From the NCBI RefSeq assembly GCF_029892095.1, contig NZ_JARZAE010000004.1, forward strand, positions 4,340,001 to 4,404,000: a stretch of DNA of 64,000 nt, written 5' to 3'. A program made the position numbers and the translations under genes. A model generated the notes under the pieces. It was not told where the DNA came from, searched no databases, and worked only from the letters and a program-made list of their open reading frames with translations. This stretch comes from Kitasatospora sp. MAP12-44 (GTDB lineage: Bacteria; Actinomycetota; Actinomycetes; Streptomycetales; Streptomycetaceae). Positions 33,911-42,111 of this stretch are shown here, in pieces; within the stretch, counting starts at the first letter, position 1, and every line of letters begins with the position of its first letter.

Positions 33911-34972
33911 ATGCCTGATCCGACCTCGAACCCGAGTGACGCACCGCAGCTGGGGGAGCTGCACGTGGCCCTCTACAGGTGGGCGCTGGAGCAGGGTTGG
34001 CTGGATCCGGCGAAGGCCGCGATGCGGCTGGGTGCCCCCCTGGCAGCGGTCGACGCCGCCGTCCGGGACCTGGCGCGGTTGCACCTGCTGCGCAGCCAGC
34101 AGGACGGACAGAACGATCAGCAGGCCGGAACTCCTGATGAATGTGATGAAATCGGAACTGTCGGGTACATCCCGTGCAGCCCGAACGCCGCGGCAGCCCA
34201 CCTGGCCGGCCCCATCGAGGCAGAAATCCAGAAGCGATATCGGGAAGCCGAAAGCCTGAGAAGCCACGTCATGGCCATGAAGCCGATATTCGAGGAATCA
34301 TGGCAAGGCGTCACGCAGAATCCGATCGAGCATCTCACGCTACTGGACGCCATCCGCTCCACACTCGGGCATCTTTCATCGGGAACACGCACCGAAGTGG
34401 CTGCGGCCCATCCTGACCTTCCCCTGGTGGAGACACTGGAGGAGGGCCTGGCCCGCACGATGGAACTCATCAACCGGGGCATCTCCATGCGTACCATCTA
34501 TCCCCATTCCGTGCTCGCCCACCGGTACATGCAGCAGCATCTGACCAAGATGACCTCAGTGGGGGCGAAAGTACGGACTGTCGGCCATATTCCCGACCGG
34601 ATCATCTTCTTCGACTGGGAGACCGCCGTCATCGCGGACAGCCAGAGCGAGCGCGGGCCCGGCGCCGTCGTCATCCGGGATCCCGCGCTGGTCGGGCACC
34701 TGCACCGGGCCTGGGAGAGCAACTGGGACTCGGCGCTCCCGTTCGCCTCGGCGCCGAGCGGCATCGGCTACGGCTCCGCCAAGGACGAGCTGCGGCGCTC
34801 CGTCGTCCAGTTGCTGGAGTCGGGGATGAAGGATGAGGTCGCCGCCAAACGCCTCTCCATGTCGACCAGCACGTACCGCCGACACGTCACCGACCTGATG
34901 AACGACCTCGGCGCCGAGAGCCGCTTCCAGGCCGGCAGCTACGCGCGCCGAAGCGGCTGGTTCAACAACTGA
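33911..34972 (+). CDS. LuxR-type transcriptional regulator with TrmB-like N-terminus
   Basis: 353 residues. The N-terminal ~65 residues look like a winged-helix unit (LHVALYRWALEQGWLDPAKA, then AAVDAAVRDLARLHLLR). A central helical and PLD-like region follows, with MRTIYPHSVLAHRYMQQHLT and VRTVGHIPDRIIFFDWETAV. The C-terminus is a LuxR-class helix-turn-helix (VAAKRLSMSTSTYRRHVTDL, near 312-331). It is the only pathway-type regulator in the cluster and lies between the two biosynthetic halves, divergent from the secreted-peptide gene. It probably controls one or both operons; the ligand is unknown. A hairpin terminator follows the stop. Confidence 0.8.
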   Translation: MPDPTSNPSDAPQLGELHVALYRWALEQGWLDPAKAAMRLGAPLAAVDAAVRDLARLHLLRSQQDGQNDQQAGTPDECDEIGTVGYIPCSPNAAAAHLAGPIEAEIQKRYREAESLRSHVMAMKPIFEESWQGVTQNPIEHLTLLDAIRSTLGHLSSGTRTEVAAAHPDLPLVETLEEGLARTMELINRGISMRTIYPHSVLAHRYMQQHLTKMTSVGAKVRTVGHIPDRIIFFDWETAVIADSQSERGPGAVVIRDPALVGHLHRAWESNWDSALPFASAPSGIGYGSAKDELRRSVVQLLESGMKDEVAAKRLSMSTSTYRRHVTDLMNDLGAESRFQAGSYARRSGWFNN

Positions 34973-35002
34973 CCACCAGTCGAGCCGCGACCGAAATCGC
35001 GC

Positions 35003-35036
35003 AGTGCCCACCCCTGGCCGACCAGGGATGGGCACT
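35003..35036. terminator. Hairpin terminator after the LuxR-type regulator
   Basis: AGTGCCCACCCCTGG (35003-35017) pairs with CCAGGGATGGGCACT (35022-35036) with one mismatch and a four-base CCGA loop. It lies 30 bases after the regulator stop. Confidence 0.7.
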
Positions 35037-35062
35037 CGGCAGGGAAGGGCGTCCGCCCCCGT

Positions 35063-35335
35063 TCAGGCCTGCAGCACGATCTTCCCCACCTGCTCGCTCG
35101 CCTCCACCACCCGGTGCGCGTCGGCGACGGCGGTCAGCGGCATCACCCGGTCCACCACCGGCTTCACCACCCCCGACTCGATCAGCGGCCAGACGTGCTC
35201 ACGCACCGCCGCCACGATCACCTTCGCCCCGACCGCCTTGGCCAGCTGGATCGCCATCGTCCCGATCCCGCTCGCCCCGCCGTGCAGCAACACCGTCTCG
35301 GCGGGCCGCAGATGGGCCACCATGAAGACGTTGGA
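35063..35335 (-). pseudogene. Truncated, internally deleted copy of the quinone oxidoreductase gene
   Basis: Nearly identical, base for base, to two blocks of the intact gene at 52251-53228. 35063-35219 matches 52251-52407, and 35220-35335 matches 52729-52844. Only isolated differences are visible (for example C versus T in CCACCGGCTTC/CCACCGGTTTC). The 321 bases between the blocks are missing, and the 7-bp repeat CACGATC stands at both deletion endpoints in the intact gene. The copy starts exactly at the stop codon and ends inside the coding region. It cannot encode a working enzyme. Both copies have the same orientation and bracket the 17-kb right half of the cluster. Confidence 0.9.
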
Positions 35336-35608
35336 GCGTGTCAACATACCCCCAGGGGCCAAATCAGGGCATACCCACCAGGTCCTGCCTGGATGATGGC
35401 GGCACCCGAGGCCCGATCATCCTGTAGTCCGACTCGACCTGTCGCTGGCCCTGAGCCCCTGCAGCGGAGCGCGCCAGCGGCGTGTCTATCGGATCGGATG
35501 CAGTTCGCCGCCGAGGTTCGACTGAGTGTTGATGCCTGACGAAGTTCCCTGCCGCCGTATGCCTCGCCAGCGGCCACCCGCACGTCACCCGCGAGGCCAG
35601 CCCCTCTC
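35336..35608. other. Unassigned junction sequence between pseudogene and IS element
   Basis: 273 bases that match neither the intact quinone oxidoreductase gene nor a gene I can name. It begins GCGTGTCAACATACCCCCAG right at the break in the pseudogene. Open frames run across it on both strands but none has a start, ribosome site or recognisable motif. It may be the remnant of an older mobile element. Confidence 0.4.
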
Positions 35609-35677
35609 TGACCGTCTCGGCTGAGACGCCCGGTATGTCGGGTTAGTCTGGATCGGCGAGACAGGAGTATCACCGGC

Positions 35678-36061
35678 ATGGCCAGCACCACCCACCCCGA
35701 GCAGGACCCGGCACCGCGCCCGAAGCGGCGGACGTTCCCGGCGGAGTACAAGCTGCGAATCGTCGCCGAGTACGACGCGGCCCCGAACGGGGAGAAGGGC
35801 GCGATCCTGCGCCGCGAGCGGCTGTACCACTCGCACATCATCGAGTGGCGGGCCGCCCGGGACGCGGGCGCGATGGCCACCCTGGTCGACAAGCGCACCT
35901 CGCCGGCCCAGTCGAAGAAGGCCGCCGAGCAGGCCGAGCTCGAGCGGCTGCGCAAGAAGGTCGCCCGGCTGGAGAAGGAGGGGGCGCAGAAGGACGCGGC
36001 TCTGGAACTGCTGGGAAAAGCACATGCACTCTTGGAAATGCTCTCCGAGAGCGCGGACTGA
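35678..36061 (+). CDS. IS3-family transposase OrfA (helix-turn-helix)
   Basis: 127 residues. The N-terminal Tnp_1-like helix-turn-helix (RRTFPAEYKLRIVAEYD and ILRRERLYHSHIIEWRAARD) binds the element ends. A coiled-coil follows (KKAAEQAELERLRKKVARLE), ending near the frameshift region. It is translated alone, or as the first part of OrfAB after a -1 slip at 36013-36019. The ATG at 35678 is preceded by an AGGAG ribosome site. Confidence 0.85.
   Translation: MASTTHPEQDPAPRPKRRTFPAEYKLRIVAEYDAAPNGEKGAILRRERLYHSHIIEWRAARDAGAMATLVDKRTSPAQSKKAAEQAELERLRKKVARLEKEGAQKDAALELLGKAHALLEMLSESAD
36013..36019 (+). promoter_or_regulatory. Programmed -1 frameshift heptamer GGGAAAA
   Basis: In the OrfA frame the bases read CTG GGA AAA, so G-GGA-AAA is a classical X-XXY-YYZ slippery heptamer. 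A -1 slip leads directly into the OrfB frame (next codons AGC ACA TGC). OrfB has no good start of its own nearby, which supports production by frameshifting. Confidence 0.75.
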
Positions 36062-37086
36062 AGCACGACGTCGAGCAGGTCGTCGATGAGCTGTTCCCCG
36101 GCCTGGAACTGGAGTTGAGCACCACGGCCGCTTGCCGGCTGTCCGGGCGCTCGCGGGCCACGCACTACCGAAGACTCCATCCGCCCGAACCCAGGAAGCG
36201 GGCCCCGCGCCCCGCGCCGCCTTCGGCGTTGACGCCGGCCGAGCGCGCCGAAGTCCTGGCCCTGCTCAACCGGCCCGACTACGCCGACCTGCCACCCGCG
36301 CAGGTCTGGGCCCGCGAGCTGGACGAGGGCCGCTACCACTGCTCGGAACGCACGATGTACCGGATCCTGACCGCTGCCGGGCAGAACGGCGAGCGCCGCC
36401 GCCTGGCCACCCACCCGGCCAAGGCCGTGCCGCAACTGCTGGCCCCTGCCCCGGGGCAGGTCCTGACCCGGGACGTCACCAAGCTCCAGAGGCCGAACAA
36501 GGGTGAGTGGTACCACGCCTACGTCATCATCGACATCTACAGCCGCTACATCTGCGGCTGGACTGTGGAGCGGGCCGAATCCGCCGAGCGCGCCGAGGAG
36601 TTGATCCGCGAGACCATCGCCCGCAACGGCATCGTTCGCGAGACCGTGCACGCCGACCGCGGCACCTCGATGACCTCCAAGAAGGTCTCCCAACTGCTGA
36701 TCGACCTCGGTGTCACCAGGAGCCATTCGCGCCCCAAAGTCTCCAATGACAACCCCTACGGCGAGTCGCATCTCAAGACCATGAAGTACATGGGCGACTT
36801 CCCCGGAAGTTTCAACTCCCTTACTGATGCACGTGATTGGTGCGGCGGCTTCTTCTCGTACTACAACCACGAGCACCGACACTCGGGCATCGGCCTGCAC
36901 ACCCCGGCGTCCGTCCATTTCGGGACCGCCGACCTGGTCCGCGAGCAGCGCACCGCCACGCTGGCCGAGGCATACACCCGTCACCCCGAACGCTTCGCCC
37001 GCCGGCCCAGACCGCCCCGGATACCCGAGCAATCCTGGATCAACGAGCCGAAGCAGGAGACAGAAGCCGCACAACAGTCTTCATAG
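36019..37086 (+). CDS. IS3-family transposase OrfB catalytic domain (DDE)
   Basis: 355 codons downstream of the slip site, read as the C-terminal part of an OrfAB fusion. The retroviral-integrase-like core is complete: first Asp in LTRDVTKLQ (36472), second Asp in VHADRGTSM (36655) and Glu in NPYGESHLK (36763). The second Asp and the Glu are separated by 35 residues, the IS3 hallmark. It catalyses excision and circle-mediated insertion of the element. No internal stop or frameshift was seen. Confidence 0.85.
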   Translation, partial: STCTLGNALRERGLKHDVEQVVDELFPGLELELSTTAACRLSGRSRATHYRRLHPPEPRKRAPRPAPPSALTPAERAEVLALLNRPDYADLPPAQVWARELDEGRYHCSERTMYRILTAAGQNGERRRLATHPAKAVPQLLAPAPGQVLTRDVTKLQRPNKGEWYHAYVIIDIYSRYICGWTVERAESAERAEELIRETIARNGIVRETVHADRGTSMTSKKVSQLLIDLGVTRSHSRPKVSNDNPYGESHLKTMKYMGDFPGSFNSLTDARDWCGGFFSYYNHEHRHSGIGLHTPASVHFGTADLVREQRTATLAEAYTRHPERFARRPRPPRIPEQSWINEPKQETEAAQQSS

Positions 37087-37113
37087 CATCAAACCGTCTC
37101 ATTTGACTTGACA

Positions 37114-37544
37114 GCTTCCGAGCATCCCCGACGAGCAACGCCGGGGCTTAGTAGCTGGATCCACGAAGCGGCCACCGGTCTCGACATCGAGCCATCTCCC
37201 AAACAGAACTGACGGGCAATCAGAAGTAGGGAGACCCCGAACCACCGGAGTCTTGCCAGCCAATTCCCTTGATTTGCATGCTTGATGATGGACGGCCTGA
37301 TGTCGATCAGATGAAGAGTCCGACGACTGCCGACGCGGACACCCTGACGCCAGAGCGTTCGCCCAGATGGAGCTGGGAAGTGCGATGGGCGATAGATTGA
37401 CCACTCACCCAGATTTGTCTGGACCAATTTCCAGAAAGGACCGGCTGCGCACCCAGCTTCGGCAGAAAGTGCCTGCTCGGATGCCTTGCCCGATTCCGGG
37501 CAAAGCCCTTGTTCGGCTCCTGTTAACCCTCTAGTCTTCTTCTC
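37114..37544. other. Non-coding stretch after the IS element
   Basis: 431 bases, less GC-rich than the rest of the window, with no gene that shows both a start signal and streptomycete-like third-position bias. A small CCCCG...CGGGG dyad lies near 37125-37148. The sequence probably came in with the IS or the acquired segment. Confidence 0.45.
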
Positions 37545-37820
37545 GTGATCGAAACGAGACACCCTCACGGGGATCTGGTCGCACACCTCACCCGAACCAC
37601 TCCCTTGGGGCCCGGTGCTGCGGCGCGTGCTATTTCTGAAGTGCTCTCGTACTTTTCCGAGCCGGTGGACGTCTACGTGCGCCGGCGCCATCGGGAGCTA
37701 CAGAGAACGGGGTTGACCAATGATGCGATCTTCGAGGTCATTGGTCGTGAACTGCCTCATCGGCGGGTGACTGCGGCAGAGCTGTCCGCACGTCAGATGA
37801 GACGTATGATCTACGGCTAA
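37545..37820 (+). CDS. Small conserved hypothetical protein, Arg-rich
   Basis: 91 residues from GTG 37545. The protein is mostly helical and basic, with a conserved-looking end: VYVRRRHRELQRTGLTNDAI, FEVIGRELPHRRVTAAELS and ARQMRRMIYG. I have the impression of a small actinobacterial family with this RRRHRELQ...RQ.RR..YG pattern but know no function; it could be nucleic-acid binding. It lies 272 bases upstream of the right-hand operon on the same strand. Whether it belongs to the cluster is open. Confidence 0.6.
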   Translation: MIETRHPHGDLVAHLTRTTPLGPGAAARAISEVLSYFSEPVDVYVRRRHRELQRTGLTNDAIFEVIGRELPHRRVTAAELSARQMRRMIYG

Positions 37821-38092
37821 AAGGTAGGGGGAAGCGGGGGATGTGAAGGTCCGACAAGGGGTGTAGTGCGCCCCCTGTCGATGGTTCGGGGGACATGGGG
37901 GATCGGGGGATCTTTGGCCGTGCTGGTTCCGGCCTGGCTCGTATCCGTTTCATCGGGCTTCGATCCGCCTCCGCGGAAACCGAGCTCTGCTCTGCGCCAA
38001 TAACTTCGAAGGCTCCTTCTTCTGCGCGACCGGACGTCTGTTTCCTCGCGCCTCAGGAGCTTCCTGTCACCACAATGCATTGGGGGACAATC

Positions 38093-39358
38093 ATGTCTGT
38101 CGCTACGACTCCAGAAGCCGTCTACTATCCCGTGACCGATCTTCGGATGGTCACCGGCGAGGGCGTCTACCTCTACGACTCGGACGGTCGAGGCTATATC
38201 GACTGTGCTTCCGCCACGTTCAATCTGAGCCTCGGTTACCGGCACCCGGCCGTCGTCCAGGCCATCAAGGACCAGGCCGACGAGCTGATCCACGTCACGT
38301 CGAGCTTCCAGACCGAGCCGATCAACCGGCTCTCCCAGCGCTTGGTCGACCTCGCGCCCAAGCGGCTGACCCGGACCCACCTCAAGGTGTCCGGTGGATC
38401 GGTGGCCAACGAGGGCGCAATCAAGATGGCTCAGCGAGCCACCGGCAAGCGCGACGTCATCACGCTCTTCCGTAGTCACGTCGGCCAGACGATGATGATG
38501 GCGAGCCTGTCCGGCAACGCCTTCCGCCGGGCGCCGTTCGCCCAGCTCTACCCCGGTGGCATGCAGGTGCCCGACCCGTACTGCCACCGCTGCTTCTACG
38601 GTCAGCAGGCCGGCAGCTGCAAGCTCATGTGCGTCGACCGGATCAACGACTTCCTGGAGTTCGCCAGCAGCGGCAGCGTCGCCGCCATCCTGGTCGAGCC
38701 GATCTCCGGCAACGGCGGCAACATCGTCCCCCCGGACGGCTACTTCGCCAAGCTTCGCGAGCTGTGCGACGACCACGGCATCAAGCTCATCTTCGACGAG
38801 ATCCAGACGGGTATCGGGCGCACAGGACGGATGTTCGCGGCGGAGCACTTCGGAGTGGAGCCGGACGCCATGACGGTGGCGAAGGGCCTGGGCGGTTCAG
38901 GTGCCCAGGTCGCGGCCATCCTCGCCAGCGACGAACTCTCGGGCCTTCCCACGAACGACCACTCGTTCACCTACGGCTCCAACCTGCTGGCGGCGTCCGC
39001 CGCGCTGGCCACTCTGGACGTCATCGACAACCCGGCCTTCCTCGCGAACGTGCGGGCCACCGGCGAGCGCATCATGGGTCGCCTGGAGGAGATGAAGCAG
39101 CGTCACGGCTGCATCTCCGACGTCCGCGGCGTCGGCCTGATGATCGGTATCGAGATCGTGGACCGCTCCGGAGTCCCCGACACGGCTCTCACCAACCACC
39201 TGGCGGACAAGGCGATGGAGCACGGTCTCATCCTGCGCACGTCGCGCTACGGGAACGGCAACGTACTCAAGATCCGCCCGCCGCTGGTGCTCACCCTCGA
39301 CGAGGCCGACCTCATCTGCGACCGGTTCGACGCCCTGCTGCAGGAGCATGCGGCATGA
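38093..39358 (+). CDS. Class III PLP aminotransferase
   Basis: 421 residues from ATG 38093 (GGGGGA six bases upstream). Class III features include YDSDGRGYIDCASATFNLSLGYRHP, the pyrophosphate-binding SGGSVANEGAIKMA, the coenzyme-ring Asp in LIFDEIQTGIGRTG (near 235) and the PLP lysine in TVAKGLGGSG (near 262). A cysteine-bearing loop CHRCFYGQQAGSCKLMC is typical of part of this class. The family moves omega-amino groups (ornithine, 4-aminobutyrate, diaminobutyrate or related). It opens the right-hand operon and may make or modify an amino acid building block for the ligases downstream. Confidence 0.88.
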   Translation: MSVATTPEAVYYPVTDLRMVTGEGVYLYDSDGRGYIDCASATFNLSLGYRHPAVVQAIKDQADELIHVTSSFQTEPINRLSQRLVDLAPKRLTRTHLKVSGGSVANEGAIKMAQRATGKRDVITLFRSHVGQTMMMASLSGNAFRRAPFAQLYPGGMQVPDPYCHRCFYGQQAGSCKLMCVDRINDFLEFASSGSVAAILVEPISGNGGNIVPPDGYFAKLRELCDDHGIKLIFDEIQTGIGRTGRMFAAEHFGVEPDAMTVAKGLGGSGAQVAAILASDELSGLPTNDHSFTYGSNLLAASAALATLDVIDNPAFLANVRATGERIMGRLEEMKQRHGCISDVRGVGLMIGIEIVDRSGVPDTALTNHLADKAMEHGLILRTSRYGNGNVLKIRPPLVLTLDEADLICDRFDALLQEHAA

Positions 39359-39414
39359 GCGACTGTCGCAGCGGTGCGGGCCTCCGAACGTACCGGTCGG
39401 CCGGGGAACGCTGA
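39355..39414 (+). CDS. Possible 19-codon coupling ORF between aminotransferase and flavoprotein
   Basis: An ATG overlaps the aminotransferase stop (ATGA) and opens 19 codons that end in TGATG, the stop overlapping the flavoprotein ATG at 39414. Nothing suggests a functional peptide. The chain of overlaps could let ribosomes pass from the first gene to the next. Confidence 0.25.
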   Translation: MSDCRSGAGLRTYRSAGER

Positions 39415-40643
39415 TGGAACGCGACCTCGTCTTCGTCGGCGGCGGATTCCGCACGACCACCTTCCTCGCCTCGGCACCCGAACTCCTCGCACAGCGGATC
39501 GACGTCTTCGAGCGCAGTGACACGTTCGGTCCGGGCGGCTTCCTCGACTACGCGATCACCAGCACTTCGGTCGGCTCGCGCTTCCTCAAGGAACTCAGCT
39601 ACCACGGTCCGTTCGCGGCACTGCGGGACGATCCCGACGTGGCAGAGGTGGCACTCGCCGACCAGCCCGTCCGGATGGAACGCCTCGCCGCAGCCCTGCG
39701 CCGGGTCGGATCGACTGTGGCGGACGCTCTCGGCCACGAGCGGCTGCATCTGGGAGCGGAAGTGACGGCGCTCGACATCGTGGACGGCGGATCAGCCGTC
39801 GTGCTGAGCCTCGCCGACGGCGGCACGGTCCGCTGCCGGCACGCGGTCCTGGCCACCGGCCGGATCGAACGGCAGCACCCCGAACTCGCCCCGTGGCAGG
39901 CGAAGGTGCTCCGTTCGGCGCAGGTGATCAGCCGCACCGGCCGCGACCGGCTGCGTCGTGAACTCGAGGAGATCAGCGGCGGCCGGATCGTGGTCGCCGG
40001 GTCCTCGCACAGTGCGATGTCCGCGGTGCGGGTGCTGTTGGAGGTGCTCGACGAGATCCGGGTGCTCTCCCCCGGTTACCGCGCCCCGACCGTCGACGTC
40101 CTCCAGCGGGGACCCGCGCGGCTCACCTACGCGAGCCTCGCCGAGGCGCGTGAGCAACACGTGCCGGGCCGCGAGCCTTCCGCCGAGCCGGAAACCGATG
40201 TGTGCCCCGTCACCGGCATCGTCTTCCGTGACTCGGGGCTGCGGCACGAGTCACGCTCCCTGTACTGCGCACTGTGGGACGGGGAGGTGCCCGGTGTGCG
40301 GCTGGTCCGGACCCCCCGCATCGCCGATGCCGCAGACCTGCTCGACGATGCCGCGCTCGTGGTCCAGGCACTGGGCTACCACGGCAACGTGCCGGAGATC
40401 AGGGTGGACGGACTGGTCGTACGGCAGCCGGACGCCGCGCAGCGGCTCACCCACACCCCCGACGGAGCCGCGCTCATCGCCGGACGGGCACAGGCCGCAC
40501 TGTCCGTCCTCAGAGTCGAGCCGACACCCCACGAACTGCGCGACCACGCGGTCTACGGCAGCGGGTTGTACGGCCGACTGGCCACCCGCATCCTGGCACG
40601 CCTCGGCCGGCCGGCTCCCGTGGCCGAGGAGGCGACGGCATGA
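39414..40643 (+). CDS. FAD/NAD(P)-binding flavoprotein (oxidoreductase or monooxygenase-like)
   Basis: 409 residues from ATG 39414 (GGGGAA upstream). The N-terminal FAD motif is LVFVGGGFRTTTF. A second dinucleotide site is RIVVAGSSHSAMSAVRVLLE (near 205), and a late LVVQALGYHGNVPEI resembles the ATGY-type region of N-hydroxylating flavoproteins. Those enzymes oxidise amine groups of lysine or ornithine, but the match is too weak for a firm call. Gene order places it to act on an amino acid of the pathway before ligation. Its stop overlaps the kinase start (ATGA). Confidence 0.7.
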   Translation: MERDLVFVGGGFRTTTFLASAPELLAQRIDVFERSDTFGPGGFLDYAITSTSVGSRFLKELSYHGPFAALRDDPDVAEVALADQPVRMERLAAALRRVGSTVADALGHERLHLGAEVTALDIVDGGSAVVLSLADGGTVRCRHAVLATGRIERQHPELAPWQAKVLRSAQVISRTGRDRLRRELEEISGGRIVVAGSSHSAMSAVRVLLEVLDEIRVLSPGYRAPTVDVLQRGPARLTYASLAEAREQHVPGREPSAEPETDVCPVTGIVFRDSGLRHESRSLYCALWDGEVPGVRLVRTPRIADAADLLDDAALVVQALGYHGNVPEIRVDGLVVRQPDAAQRLTHTPDGAALIAGRAQAALSVLRVEPTPHELRDHAVYGSGLYGRLATRILARLGRPAPVAEEATA

Positions 40644-41374
40644 GCATCTCGACCCGACTGAACGATCTGCCCGCCGCCCTCGACCAACGGCAGCTGGTCG
40701 AGGAGCTCGCCGATCTCCTCCAGCACCGCAAGGCCCCGCAGCGGCCGCTGGTAGCCGGCCTCACCGGCATGGACACCTCCGGAAAGTCCCGGCTGGCCAC
40801 TGAACTCGCCACCGAGCTCGGTCGTCGCGGTCTGGCCCACCAGGTCGTCCGGATCGACGACTTCCACCATCCGCGATCCCGCCGCTACCTCCCCGAGTTG
40901 CCGGAACCCGAGCAGTACTACCAGCACAGCATCGACTTCGAGCGGGCCGCGAAAGAGGTCCTGCAGCCCGTGCGGGTCGCCGGCCGGCTCGAAACCACGC
41001 TGACCCTGCTCGACCTTCCCACCGACACGCACACGCTGGTCAGGACGTACTCGGTCTCGGCAGACACGATCGTGCTGGTCGAAGGCGTGTTCTTGTTCCG
41101 TCCCGAGATCTCCGACCTGATCGACCTCTTCGTCTATCTGGACGTCCCGGAAGACGTCGTCCTCAGCCGAGGACGCGTCCGGGACGTTCCCGCCCAGGGC
41201 GAGCAGGTCATGGGCAAGTACCACACCAAGTACCTGCCGGCCCAACGCGGTTATCTCACCGCATACCCGCCGGAGAAGCACGCCGAAGTGATCGTCGACA
41301 ACGCGGACTGGTCGGCACCGGTCGTGCTGAGCTGGCCGGCCACCACCGAGGGGACGACCGACCGTGAGCGGTGA
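40640..41374 (+). CDS. P-loop kinase, uridine-kinase/phosphoribulokinase-like
   Basis: 244 residues. Walker A is VAGLTGMDTSGKSRLATELA (near 39-58). A conserved RIDDFHHPRSRRYLP segment follows, as in uridine kinases, then IVLVEGVFLFRPE and YLDVPEDVVLSRGRVRD. The family transfers phosphate to a hydroxyl of a small molecule. In this operon a pathway hydroxyl, for example on the diamino-dihydroxy acid, is more likely than uridine. It is coupled to an HAD phosphatase (11-base overlap), so a phosphorylate-then-dephosphorylate logic, or activation for cyclisation, is conceivable. This is inference. Confidence 0.78.
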   Translation: MSISTRLNDLPAALDQRQLVEELADLLQHRKAPQRPLVAGLTGMDTSGKSRLATELATELGRRGLAHQVVRIDDFHHPRSRRYLPELPEPEQYYQHSIDFERAAKEVLQPVRVAGRLETTLTLLDLPTDTHTLVRTYSVSADTIVLVEGVFLFRPEISDLIDLFVYLDVPEDVVLSRGRVRDVPAQGEQVMGKYHTKYLPAQRGYLTAYPPEKHAEVIVDNADWSAPVVLSWPATTEGTTDRER

Positions 41375-42032
41375 CACGACCATCCGAGCCGTGGTCTTCG
41401 ACCTGTGGAAGACACTGGTCCCGCTCCCCGACGAGGTCAAGCGACGCGCATTCACCGAGACCGCCCGCGCCCTGGGGCAGTCCCCGCAACAGCTGGCGGG
41501 TCCCTGGTCGCGTACCCGCGTGCAACGCGAGACCGGCCCGCTCTCCCGGTACCTGGCGGCCCTGCGGGTCGAGCTGAACGCCGACTGGGACGAGGACCAG
41601 GCGACGGAGGCGATGCGAGTGCGCCGGACCACCCACGGAGCGGGCTTCGCCACCCCTGCCCTCGGCGCGGTGCAGACGCTCTCCCGGCTGCACCAGGGTG
41701 GCCTGCGCATCGGCCTGGTCTCCAACTGCAGTTCGGACGTGCGGAGCATGCTCGACAGCTCCGCCCTGGCCCCGCTGCTCGACACGACGGTGCTCTCCGC
41801 CGAGGCCGGGCTGATGAAGCCCGACCCGGCGATCTTCCGACTTGCCGCCGAACGCCTGGGCGTGGACAGCAGCGCCTGCCTGTACGTCGGGGACGGCAAC
41901 GACAACGAGCTGGACGGCGCGGCGCAGGCGGGCATGGCCCCGATCCTGCTCGATCTCGCGGAGGGCCATCCCTGGGCCGGCGCCAGGATCAGCACCCTTG
42001 CGGACGTCCTTCCGCTCGCCGGCCTCAGCTGA
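41364..42032 (+). CDS. HAD-superfamily hydrolase
   Basis: 222 residues from GTG 41364. HAD motifs: nucleophile Asp in VVFDLWKTLVPL (motif I as DLWKT), Ser in LVSNCSSDV, Lys in LMKPDPAIF and the acidic motif IV in VGDGNDNELDGA. It has an all-helical cap of about 60 residues. Such enzymes remove phosphate from small molecules. It is coupled to the P-loop kinase upstream; the pair may protect and deprotect an intermediate or the product. Confidence 0.82.
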   Translation: MSGDTTIRAVVFDLWKTLVPLPDEVKRRAFTETARALGQSPQQLAGPWSRTRVQRETGPLSRYLAALRVELNADWDEDQATEAMRVRRTTHGAGFATPALGAVQTLSRLHQGGLRIGLVSNCSSDVRSMLDSSALAPLLDTTVLSAEAGLMKPDPAIFRLAAERLGVDSSACLYVGDGNDNELDGAAQAGMAPILLDLAEGHPWAGARISTLADVLPLAGLS

Positions 42033-42111
42033 CTCAACCATCCGCGCGCAGCCGGGCGGTGGCGCACTGCGCCCGCCCGCTGGCCGTCACGCCCTGACAG
42101 GGGAACCGCTT

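Larger units (their letters stand above)
35609..37113 (+). mobile_element. IS3-family insertion sequence
   Basis: A two-frame IS3-type element about 1.5 kb long. The right end is likely near 37113: the sequence ACCGTCTCATTTGACTTGACA ends there, and its reverse complement starts TGTCAAG. The left end is less clear; GAGACG recurs near 35622-35627 (as CTGAGACGCC), suggesting an end near 35609. No target duplication was confirmed. The element carries orfA (35678-36061) and orfB (to 37086), linked by a -1 frameshift site, with a complete DD(35)E motif, so it may be active. Confidence 0.7.

Noticed and set aside
35336..35608. A second insertion sequence remnant between pseudogene and IS3 element
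   Set aside because: No transposase motif or matching terminal repeats could be identified; kept as unassigned sequence.
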